Positions 57,525-64,000 of a DNA stretch of 64,000 nt are shown here, in pieces. Each line of letters starts with the position of its first letter. Within the stretch, counting starts at the first letter, position 1. The position numbers and the translations under genes are program-made. The DNA is from G963663315 sp965231905 (GTDB lineage Bacteria > Pseudomonadota > Gammaproteobacteria > Arenicellales > Poriferihabitantaceae): positions 186,001-250,000 of the forward strand of contig CBDDOO010000001.1 in the NCBI GenBank assembly GCA_965231905.1. Direction: 5' to 3'. A model generated the notes under the pieces. It saw nothing but the letters and a program-made list of their open reading frames with translations, searched no databases and was not told where the DNA came from.

Positions 57525-58985
57525 TTATCCGCCTTTTTTTTGCAGAGCGATTTTCGCTTCCAGGTCCTTGAGTCGGGCGGTCAGACTCTGTTTGAGGTAT
57601 CCATCGGAACCGGCCTCTTTCAAAGCCAGTTCAACTGTAGCGAAGGCTTTTTCGTAATTCCCCAGTATTGCAAAATATTCCGCCCTGGCCTGATGGGCCT
57701 CTGCGACATGACCGAGACCGGCATTGGCCTGGGACAGCAGCCGATACAGTCTGTAGTCATCGGTATGCCTTCTGATTTGATAGCGCAAAACCTTTTTCGC
57801 CGGAGAAGGCTGGTTGTTGAGCAGGTACGCTTCCGCCAGCCGATAACTGAGGTGGCGCTGGCCGGGGTGACGCATAATCGTACCGAGGTATCTCTCAATG
57901 CCTTCCTCAATCCTGTTATCCGCAATGTCGAGTTCGGCCCAGGCGGATTGAATCCAGGGATGAACCGGGCGCCTGGCAAGTACTCCGGCCAGCATTTCCC
58001 GGGCCTTGCCAAAATTCCGGTTGTACGTGTGCGCAATCGCGATGCCATATTTCGCCGCGTCCCTGATCTCAGCCGAGCCGGTTTCGATTTGATCCAGAAA
58101 ATAAGGTACAGGGTCTTTTTGGCGTTCTACGTAAAGTGCCCGGATACGGGCCTTCGCAAGATAATACTCAAAGCTGCTAACGTGTTTGTGTTCGGGATAG
58201 TTCTGCGCGCGCGCTTCGGATTCAGCGATTCGGGTGTACGACAGCGGGTGGGTGCGCAGGAATCCCGGCACGCCGCTGTCAATGCGGTTATGTTGTTCCA
58301 GCTTCTCGAAAAATGTGACCATGGATTGCGGGTCATAACCGGATTGAGCCAGCATTTTAATGCCAATCGCGTCTGCTTCTCTCTCGAAATCCCGGGTAAA
58401 AGCCAGCCTGTCAGATTCCATCGCAGCCCCGGTCAGGGTGATTCCCGCCGCTCCGGCCTGCCCGCCGATCAGTATTGAACCAATAATCGCCGCCATGGCC
58501 GGAAGCTGGTTCTGGTTGGCTCTGGCAATGAGTTTGGGTAGATGCCGTTGGGTCAAGTGGGCGATTTCATGCGCTATCACCGCGGCCAGCTCACTTTCGT
58601 TATCGGTCGACAAAACCAGTCCGGTATTGAAGGTAATGTAGCCGCCCGGCACGGCAAACGCATTCAGGTCATTGTTCCTGATCAGATTGAATGTGAGTCT
58701 GGTTCCACGCAGGTCGGCGTGTTGTCCGACACTGTCTCCCAGGGTTTGCAGATAATGCTGTAATTCATAATCAGCCAGAAACGCCGGATCATTGATCAGA
58801 CGACGCAGGAACGCCTGTCCGATCTGCTTCTCCTGGCGGGAATCAAGGTGTTGTGTCGAACTGTCGCCCAGTTCAGGCAGGTCGTCTGCCCGGGACAGCG
58901 GCGCTGCCCATGTTATTGAAACTGCCAGCAGACCAGCCAGCCATGTCCGGCTCGCAAGCTTCCACCCGAAAATAAAACAGGTCAT
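57525..58985 (-). CDS. bepA: BepA-type M48 metalloprotease with TPR domain
   Basis: 486-residue periplasmic protease/chaperone of outer-membrane protein assembly (YfgC/BepA family). A signal peptide covers the first about 33 residues. The zinc motif HEIAH is at 139-143 with the third ligand in RDFEREADAIG. The C-terminal half consists of TPR repeats (for example KAREMLAGVLARRPVHPWIQ and LGNYEKAFATVELALKEAGS). Convergent with the MFS gene (5-bp gap). Its start overlaps the rpiA stop by 4 nt, so it is the last gene of a cbbQ-rpiA-bepA unit. Confidence 0.88.
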   Translation of the reverse strand: MTCFIFGWKLASRTWLAGLLAVSITWAAPLSRADDLPELGDSSTQHLDSRQEKQIGQAFLRRLINDPAFLADYELQHYLQTLGDSVGQHADLRGTRLTFNLIRNNDLNAFAVPGGYITFNTGLVLSTDNESELAAVIAHEIAHLTQRHLPKLIARANQNQLPAMAAIIGSILIGGQAGAAGITLTGAAMESDRLAFTRDFEREADAIGIKMLAQSGYDPQSMVTFFEKLEQHNRIDSGVPGFLRTHPLSYTRIAESEARAQNYPEHKHVSSFEYYLAKARIRALYVERQKDPVPYFLDQIETGSAEIRDAAKYGIAIAHTYNRNFGKAREMLAGVLARRPVHPWIQSAWAELDIADNRIEEGIERYLGTIMRHPGQRHLSYRLAEAYLLNNQPSPAKKVLRYQIRRHTDDYRLYRLLSQANAGLGHVAEAHQARAEYFAILGNYEKAFATVELALKEAGSDGYLKQSLTARLKDLEAKIALQKKGG

Positions 58986-59638
58986 CCGAGCTTCCTGATA
59001 CCCGAATCGGTTCCCAGTAACAGCACATCGGCGCCACGCAGCGCGAACAGGCCGACGGTAACCACGCCAGGAATCTGGTTCATTCGCCTTTCCATGTCCA
59101 CCGGGTTTTCGATATCCAGATTTCTGATGTCCAGAATGACGTTGCCGTTGTCGGTGACGAAGTCGGTGCGCAACACGGGCTGTCCGCCAAATTTAAACAT
59201 CTCGCGAGCGACCATGCTTTGCGCCATCGGGATGACCTCGACCGGTAGTGGAAAAGCGCCCAGTCGATCAACCAGCTTGCCCTGGTCTGCAATACAGACA
59301 AACTTTTCCGATGCCTGGGCGACAATCTTTTCCCGGGTAAGCGCCCCGCCGCCGCCTTTTATCAGATGCAGATGCCGGGTTGCTTCATCAGCCCCGTCCA
59401 CACAGACCGGCAACGCGCCGACCTGCCCCAGGTCCAGTATCGGAATGCGGTGAGTCCGCAGTCGGTCGGCGGTCGCTTCAGAGCTTGCTACAGCCCCATC
59501 TATTTTGCTCTTGATCAACGCCAGGGCATCGATAAAGCAGTTCACAGTGGAGCCGGCGCCGATACCGACGACATCTCCCGGCTGAATGTAATCAAGGGCC
59601 GCTTGGGCGGCCTGTTCTTTCTGACTGGCTATCGGCAT
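58982..59638 (-). CDS. rpiA: Ribose-5-phosphate isomerase A
   Basis: 218-residue RpiA interconverting ribose-5-phosphate and ribulose-5-phosphate. VVGIGAGSTVNCFIDAL, VASSEATADRLRTHRI, VCVDGADEATRHLHLIKGGG and the GALTREKIVAQAS block with the catalytic lysine/glutamate are present. The first recognisable in-family start is ATG 59638, 10 nt after the upstream AAA+ gene; a longer frame to 59674 would overlap it. Confidence 0.93.
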   Translation of the reverse strand: MPIASQKEQAAQAALDYIQPGDVVGIGAGSTVNCFIDALALIKSKIDGAVASSEATADRLRTHRIPILDLGQVGALPVCVDGADEATRHLHLIKGGGGALTREKIVAQASEKFVCIADQGKLVDRLGAFPLPVEVIPMAQSMVAREMFKFGGQPVLRTDFVTDNGNVILDIRNLDIENPVDMERRMNQIPGVVTVGLFALRGADVLLLGTDSGIRKLG

Positions 59639-59648
59639 GGTGGTTTCA

Positions 59649-60458
59649 TCAAAACAGCGAGGCGCTGAGTTCATTCACGGCCTTCAACATATCCGGGTCG
59701 TCGCTGAGGGTTTCCGATATGGCGCCGCGACAGGCGTCTTTCGGGTTGATGCCACTGACCATCAACTTTGCCGCATGCACCAGCAGTCGGGTACTGGCCC
59801 CTTCTTCCAGGCCGCTGCCCTTGAGGTTTCGGGTCATTCCCGCGTACTTCACCAGGCGGGCCGCCATTTGTTGGTCGAGGCCGGATTCCTGTACGATAAT
59901 GTCGGTTTCATGCCGGGCCGGGGGGTAATCAAATTCAATTGAAATAAAGCGTTGCCGGGTACTTTGTTTCAAATCCTTGAGTACGCTCTGATAGCCGGGA
60001 TTATACGATATCGACAGACAAAACCGGTCGGAGGCGACCAGAAGCTCGCCGGTTTTTTCGATCGGCAAAATCCTGCGATCATCCGCCAGTGGATGGATAA
60101 CGACGGTGGTATCCTTGCGCGCTTCGACGATTTCATCGAGATAGCAGATGCCGCCGCCGCGCACAGCTCGCGCCAGGGGGCCGTCTGACCATCGCGTCTC
60201 GCCGCCTATGATCAGGTATCGACCGACCAGGTCCGAAGCGGTCAGGTCATCATGACAGGAAACGGTAATCAGGGGACGATTCAGTTTCCATGCCATGTGT
60301 TCCATGAATCGGGTCTTGCCGCATCCTGTCGGGCCTTTCAGCAGTACCGGGATACCGTTTTTGCAGGCGGCTTCAAACAACTCCACCTCGTTTCTCTGGG
60401 GGGAGTAGAATGGCTCGTCCGCAATCCGATATTCCTTGAGATCGAGCTCAGCAGTCAT
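59649..60458 (-). CDS. cbbQ: CbbQ/NirQ/NorQ-type AAA+ ATPase
   Basis: 269-residue MoxR-class AAA+ protein. Walker A is GPTGCGKT (42-49), Walker B is GGICYLDEIVEARKD, and sensor-type segments ISYNPGYQSVLKDLKQSTRQ match CbbQ/NorQ. Such ATPases remodel Rubisco or nitric-oxide reductase together with a VWA-domain partner (CbbO/NorD). Neither the partner nor Rubisco or nor genes are in the window, so the client is unknown and the symbol is provisional. It heads the rpiA-bepA operon on the minus strand. Confidence 0.72.
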   Translation of the reverse strand: MTAELDLKEYRIADEPFYSPQRNEVELFEAACKNGIPVLLKGPTGCGKTRFMEHMAWKLNRPLITVSCHDDLTASDLVGRYLIIGGETRWSDGPLARAVRGGGICYLDEIVEARKDTTVVIHPLADDRRILPIEKTGELLVASDRFCLSISYNPGYQSVLKDLKQSTRQRFISIEFDYPPARHETDIIVQESGLDQQMAARLVKYAGMTRNLKGSGLEEGASTRLLVHAAKLMVSGINPKDACRGAISETLSDDPDMLKAVNELSASLF

Positions 60459-60524
60459 AGTTCACAGGGGTCTGGCAGGGCAGGCAAGTGTATCAGGTTG
60501 TCGTCTTTTTATCGAATGGGAGAG

Positions 60525-60547
60525 TTGTCCAATGGGAGATTGGACAA
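60525..60547. promoter_or_regulatory. Nine-bp inverted repeat in the cbbQ/lipoprotein spacer
   Basis: TTGTCCAAT and ATTGGACAA are separated by GGGAG, within the 191-bp divergent spacer. There is no T-run. A near copy of half of it (TGTCCAATGGAAGAT) recurs at 62408-62422, so it may be an operator or a recombination scar. Confidence 0.4.
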
Positions 60548-60649
60548 TTCTAACTCTTGCAGAGGATTTGTTGTCAGGAGTATTGGTATTTGTGGTCCAT
60601 GCCTGTGATAAAATGACTTGATCAACATACTACTTTTAATAGGTGGAAC

Positions 60650-61036
60650 ATGCTTTTTTTGAAAAGATTAATTGCCGTTACCTTGCTCGGAAGTGCTTTT
60701 GGATGTGCGACCCTGACAGAAGATGCCATGACTGCGATTGCTTTTTCATTTAGTGATGGAAGTAGTGGCAAGTGTACTCTGGATAATAAACGTGGAACGT
60801 GGTCAACGGAAATTCCCGCTTCTGTTTATGTCAGAAAGTCAGATGATGTACTGAAATATCAATGTGAAACGGAGGATGGACGGACAGTTAGCGGATCAAT
60901 TGCAAGTGAGATGGGCGGTAAAATTGTCGCAAGCGCTGTTTTCCTCGACTTCGGTATTGTGGATTCGATTACCGATAAGCATCGTAAATATCCGGTGAGC
61001 TTTGTCATTCCGATTAAGAAGAAATCTGATAATTAG
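60650..61036 (+). CDS. Small lipoprotein of unknown function
   Basis: 128 residues. MLFLKRLIAVTLLGSAFGC gives a lipoprotein signal with C19 as acylation site. The mature part is a short beta-rich domain (AIAFSFSDGSSGKCTLDNKR, WSTEIPASVYVRKSDDVLKY) with two further cysteines, reminiscent of small envelope lipoproteins that carry a cell-wall-stress domain, but no family is assigned. AATAGGTGG precedes the ATG. AT-richer than the chromosome backbone and next to other accessory genes. Confidence 0.65.
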   Translation: MLFLKRLIAVTLLGSAFGCATLTEDAMTAIAFSFSDGSSGKCTLDNKRGTWSTEIPASVYVRKSDDVLKYQCETEDGRTVSGSIASEMGGKIVASAVFLDFGIVDSITDKHRKYPVSFVIPIKKKSDN

Positions 61037-61044
61037 GTTTCTGA

Positions 61045-62388
61045 GACTATATCAGGACACGAGTATCTTTTAAGGAATGCAAGCGAAAAACAATTCTAGC
61101 GCTCGACAAACAGGAAATTATTAACAGTTGGGATGACGTAATATCAGCCTTGAAGGATAGTATTGATTACTTTCGGACTACGTATCGAATTCCGGTTTCC
61201 CAACTATTGCCGTATGACTCGTTACTGGTACCCTTTGCTTACTTCTTTTTTTCCAACAAGCAGAAACCAAATCCGGATCAACGCAAATATCTTGAGGAGT
61301 TTTTCTGGCGAATATCTTTGTCGTACCGCTATTCAAGCTCAACGGAATCGCGCCTTGCTCAGGATGTCAAGCGGATAGACCAGATTGTTAAAGACCAACG
61401 TCCCGATTACAGTGACATCCATATCTATCTGGATTCCCCGCAGACCCTTGTTGACACCAATTTCAGCGCGGGCAACAGTTATTGCAAGGCAGTACTTTGC
61501 TTATTGGTTTATCGGGAACCTAAAGACTTCCAGGATAACGGAAAAGTGATCCTCGACAATTCATGGTTAAAGGTCGCCAGCAGCAAGAACTATCACCACT
61601 TCTTCCCGAGGAAATACCTTGAGAAAAACGAAATTCCTAATAGCAATAGCCTTGTCAATATCACGTTCGTAAGTGACCACATGAATAAGCGCATAATCCG
61701 TGCGAGAGCTCCGTCCAGCTATATCGGAGATTTCAGCGATGAAAACTCCGATATAAATAAGGCGCTCAATTCCCATTTCATCGATATCAACGGGTTTGGT
61801 ATTGAAAGTGACGACTACAAGACGTTCCTGAAGTCAAGGGCGAAACTCATTTTCGATGAATTGAAGGCAAGAATTGACCTGAGCCACAAGGAGCCTGACA
61901 ACGAAGAGGTACAGGAATTAGTAGCTGCTGGTGAGAGCGATAAGGTTGAGTTCAAATCCACGTTTCGGTACGACCTGCGAGCGAAAACTGTAAACAAGAA
62001 ACTCGAATATGTTATCGCCAAAACGATTGCAGCCTTTCTGAACAGCGAAGGCGGCAATTTGTTCATCGGCATTGATGACAACCAAAGCGCGCTCGGTCTG
62101 GAAGACGATATGAAAACATTGGCCAAGGGAAACATTGATGGATTTGAGCTGCATCTTTTCGGAGTGATCAAGAAATACATCGGAAGTGGTTATAGCACTC
62201 ATATTAGAGTGACTTTCCCAACTTACGATGATGTTCAGATTTGTCGAATACGAGTAGATAAATGCAGCAAGCCTGTGTTTACAAAGTTCGAAGATAAGGA
62301 GGATTTCTTTGTTCGATTAGGCTGTTCGTCTCAATCACTTAGCCGTGAAGAGCAAAGCGCCTACGAAAAAGAACATTGGGGAGTCTGA
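61045..62388 (+). pseudogene. 5'-truncated GmrSD-like (DUF262/DUF1524) gene with AlbA domain
   Basis: The frame is open from 61045 but has no good start (TTG 61150 is the first candidate). Translation from 61045 already shows GmrSD-type sequence (KRKTILALDKQEIINSWDDV, IDYFRTTYRIPVSQLLPYDS), so the N-terminal DUF262 nucleotide-sensing domain is missing. The HNH-like nuclease motif is retained in NYHHFFPRKYLEKN. The C-terminus carries an AlbA_2/Schlafen-type domain (SDKVEFKSTFRYD, FLNSEGGNLFIGIDDN), an uncommon fusion. Full-length relatives are type IV modification-dependent restriction enzymes. Activity of this remnant is doubtful, though the remaining frame is uninterrupted. Confidence 0.65.
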
Positions 62389-62472
62389 TGCTGTGATATT
62401 CCAGAAATGTCCAATGGAAGATGAGTCTGTAGGATATGATATGATCAGACACGTGGAAAAAGCTACTGCACG

Positions 62473-63105
62473 ATGACGACATCATCCGCAAAAGATCTAT
62501 CGGATTGTCTGGGTAACACAAAATTCGGGACTGTACTTGCAGACCCGCCGTGGCGTTTCGCAAATCGAACGGGCAAGGTGGCTCCTGAGCATCGCAGGCT
62601 GTCTCGGTATGGTACTCTTTCCTTTGATGAGATAGCTGCACTACCGGTAGCCGAACATGTCGACGATAGGGCGCACTGCTATCTATGGGTTCCCAATGCG
62701 CTTTTGCCATGGGGTTTGCAGGTTCTCGGCGCTTGGGGATTCGAATACAAGACCAATATAGTCTGGCATAAAATCCGTAAGGATGGCGGGTCGGATGGGC
62801 GAGGTGTCGGATTCTACTTCCGCAACGTAACCGAGATCGTCCTCTTCGGAGTGCGAGGAAAGAGTGTCCGCACGCTCGGCCCTGGGCGTAGCCAGGTAAA
62901 TTTGATGGCCAGCCGAAAGCGGGAACACTCCCGGAAGCCGGATGAGCAATATCAAATTATCGAGGATTGTAGTTGGGGGCCTTATCTGGAATTGTTTGGT
63001 CGTGGAACTCGTGAAAACTGGACAGTATGGGGCAATCAGGCAGGCTCGGATTATCAGCCAGACTGGCCGACATACGACTATAATTCTACGGTTGAGGCAC
63101 TTTGA
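62473..63105 (+). CDS. MT-A70-family adenine methyltransferase
   Basis: 210-residue N6-adenine methyltransferase of the MT-A70 class. The catalytic motif is DPPW (24-27) in VLADPPWRFANRTGK, followed by LWVPNALLPWGLQVLGAWGF, the strand-helix typical of the class, and ELFGRGTRENWTVWGN near the end. The ATG is followed by an overlapping endonuclease gene, so this is the modification half of a type II system. Confidence 0.88.
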   Translation: MTTSSAKDLSDCLGNTKFGTVLADPPWRFANRTGKVAPEHRRLSRYGTLSFDEIAALPVAEHVDDRAHCYLWVPNALLPWGLQVLGAWGFEYKTNIVWHKIRKDGGSDGRGVGFYFRNVTEIVLFGVRGKSVRTLGPGRSQVNLMASRKREHSRKPDEQYQIIEDCSWGPYLELFGRGTRENWTVWGNQAGSDYQPDWPTYDYNSTVEAL

Positions 63106-63836
63106 GCCTATCTGACCTGGAAGGCGCGGGTTTCGACATACAGGCCGAAAATCATGTGCTGGCAGTGCTCATCAGGGACTTTCCCGAGCCATTGGACGAG
63201 TTATGCGATGTCCTTATGGAAGTCCGAATGTCGGATGTTGAGTTGGTCAGGGGCGGTGGTGGTGAGGCTAATTTCACGCAACGCCTTCGGCGTTCCCTTA
63301 CAGATAGAGGTTGGCTTAAGCGTAATATCGTAATCAGGAAAATTGTTGACGGTGCGGAGCGTTCTGCAATCTCGCACGAAATTGATCACGTAAGGAAAAT
63401 CGGAAACGGTTCTATTGCTCTTGAAATTGAGTGGAACAACAAGGATCCGTTCTTTGACCGCGATCTTGAAAACTTTCAACGACTCCATAGTGAGGGCGCT
63501 ATCAGCGCTGGCATTGTTGTAACGCGCGGCAAGTCTCTTCAGGATAACTTGATTCAGATCGTCAAAAAGTGCGCTGCCAATCATGGCGTACGTGGTTTTG
63601 ATGACCTTGCACAGTTCGGATTGAATCCTACCCAGCGTCAGCGTCGTATGGTGCAAACTGTCGATGATGACTTCGTAACGGAGTGGGCGCGGCGATTTGT
63701 GCAGGACAAGTTTGGAAGCGCAACAACACACTGGGAAAAGTTACAAGAGCGGATCAATCGAGGCGTGGGAAATCCTTGTCCTCTCCTGATGATCGGAATA
63801 CCGGCAACTTCCGTTTATCAGGAGAGAATTGAATGA
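63102..63836 (+). CDS. BglII/BstYI-like restriction endonuclease
   Basis: 244 residues. EIDHVRKIGNGSIALEIEWN continuing into NKDPFFDRDLENFQRLHSEG (about 91-130) matches the catalytic core of the BglII/BstYI family, followed by SAGIVVTRG. The start is TTG 63102, overlapping the methyltransferase stop (TTGA), so translation is coupled. Related enzymes cut GATC-centred hexamers; the actual site cannot be read from sequence. Confidence 0.8.
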   Translation: MSLSDLEGAGFDIQAENHVLAVLIRDFPEPLDELCDVLMEVRMSDVELVRGGGGEANFTQRLRRSLTDRGWLKRNIVIRKIVDGAERSAISHEIDHVRKIGNGSIALEIEWNNKDPFFDRDLENFQRLHSEGAISAGIVVTRGKSLQDNLIQIVKKCAANHGVRGFDDLAQFGLNPTQRQRRMVQTVDDDFVTEWARRFVQDKFGSATTHWEKLQERINRGVGNPCPLLMIGIPATSVYQERIE

Positions 63837-63897
63837 AGAGTATGGTGGTTACAATCCGTGATATAAAAACCAAAACATACAAGTACCGGATACGCTG

Positions 63898-64000
63898 ATG
63901 CGGCTGTTGAAAAGAATTTTGATCGCGCTGATTGTCGTGATTATTGTCATCGTGGTGATCGGGGGCGCAAAAATATACGGAAAACTGTCGAAATATCCGG
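63898..64000 (+). CDS. N-terminus of a membrane-anchored protein (cut by window end)
   Basis: From ATG 63898 the frame reads MRLLKRILIALIVVIIVIVV then IGGAKIYGKLSKYP and is open at the edge. It is a single N-terminal hydrophobic anchor preceded by basic residues, as in AsmA-like or other tethered periplasmic proteins. Too little is visible to assign a family. Composition returns to the chromosomal backbone type. Confidence 0.5.
   Translation, partial: MRLLKRILIALIVVIIVIVVIGGAKIYGKLSKYP

Overview
The window looks like the chromosome of an uncultured Gram-negative gammaproteobacterium of moderate-to-high GC. The signs are the conserved runs yciO-trpS-scpA-scpB-rluB, aroQ-accB-accC-DUF3426-purH-purD-purE and tsaC-hemF-waaA, a Kdo transferase (waaA), a BepA-type outer-membrane assembly protease and an autotransporter-like barrel protein. 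I cannot name a genus. No rRNA, tRNA or CRISPR array was seen.

Layout. (1) 1-4189: housekeeping (YciO, TrpRS, condensin subunits ScpA/ScpB, RluB). (2) 4200-18770: an AT-richer accessory island between rluB and a convergent SDR gene. It holds a PLD-helicase plus Eco57I-class methyltransferase pair, an inverted silent copy of the methyltransferase specificity tail, a tyrosine recombinase, a retron-like reverse-transcriptase cassette (small membrane protein, XRE regulator, RT, candidate ncRNA), a wrecked AAA ATPase, and a type II methyltransferase/endonuclease pair. A 143-bp direct repeat of the SDR 3' end lies at 13155 and 18767. (3) 18772-32131: SDR, glycosidase-like protein, aroQ, accBC, zinc-ribbon/DUF3426 protein, purH, a membrane protein, purD, purE, tsaC, hemF, waaA and a VTT-type membrane protein. 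(4) 32132-37963: dispersed GC-rich repeats and a large secreted metallopeptidase/Calx-beta/barrel protein whose start runs through a GCCA tetranucleotide tract. (5) 38023-46748: dapA, purL, ETF-ubiquinone oxidoreductase, argD and a coiled-coil nuclease-like protein. (6) 47206-57519: a catabolic locus with a tripartite tricarboxylate transporter, GntR regulator, ThDP lyase, formyl-CoA:oxalate CoA-transferase, formyl-THF hydrolase-like protein, ketopantoate-reductase-like protein and MFS carrier, best read as oxalate (or related acid) use. (7) 57525-60458: bepA, rpiA and a CbbQ-type AAA+ protein on the minus strand. (8) 60650-63836: a second accessory patch with a lipoprotein, a 5'-truncated GmrSD-like gene fused to an AlbA domain, and an MT-A70 methyltransferase with a BglII-like endonuclease. 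A membrane-anchored ORF runs off the right edge.

The strongest discovery candidate is at 7776-13128. The C-terminal target-recognition part of the methyltransferase and an inverted alternative copy share an 86-bp inverted repeat (57 bp perfect, one mismatch, then 28 bp perfect), the frames match, and a tyrosine recombinase gene starts just outside. Inversion would exchange 245 C-terminal residues for 233 different ones, so this is probably a phase-variable defence system. A second probable phase-variable locus is the GCCA tract at 32403. There the ATG with a good ribosome-binding site is currently out of frame with the 5.2-kb reading frame (predicted OFF). The retron-like cassette at 13793-15575 is the third focus.
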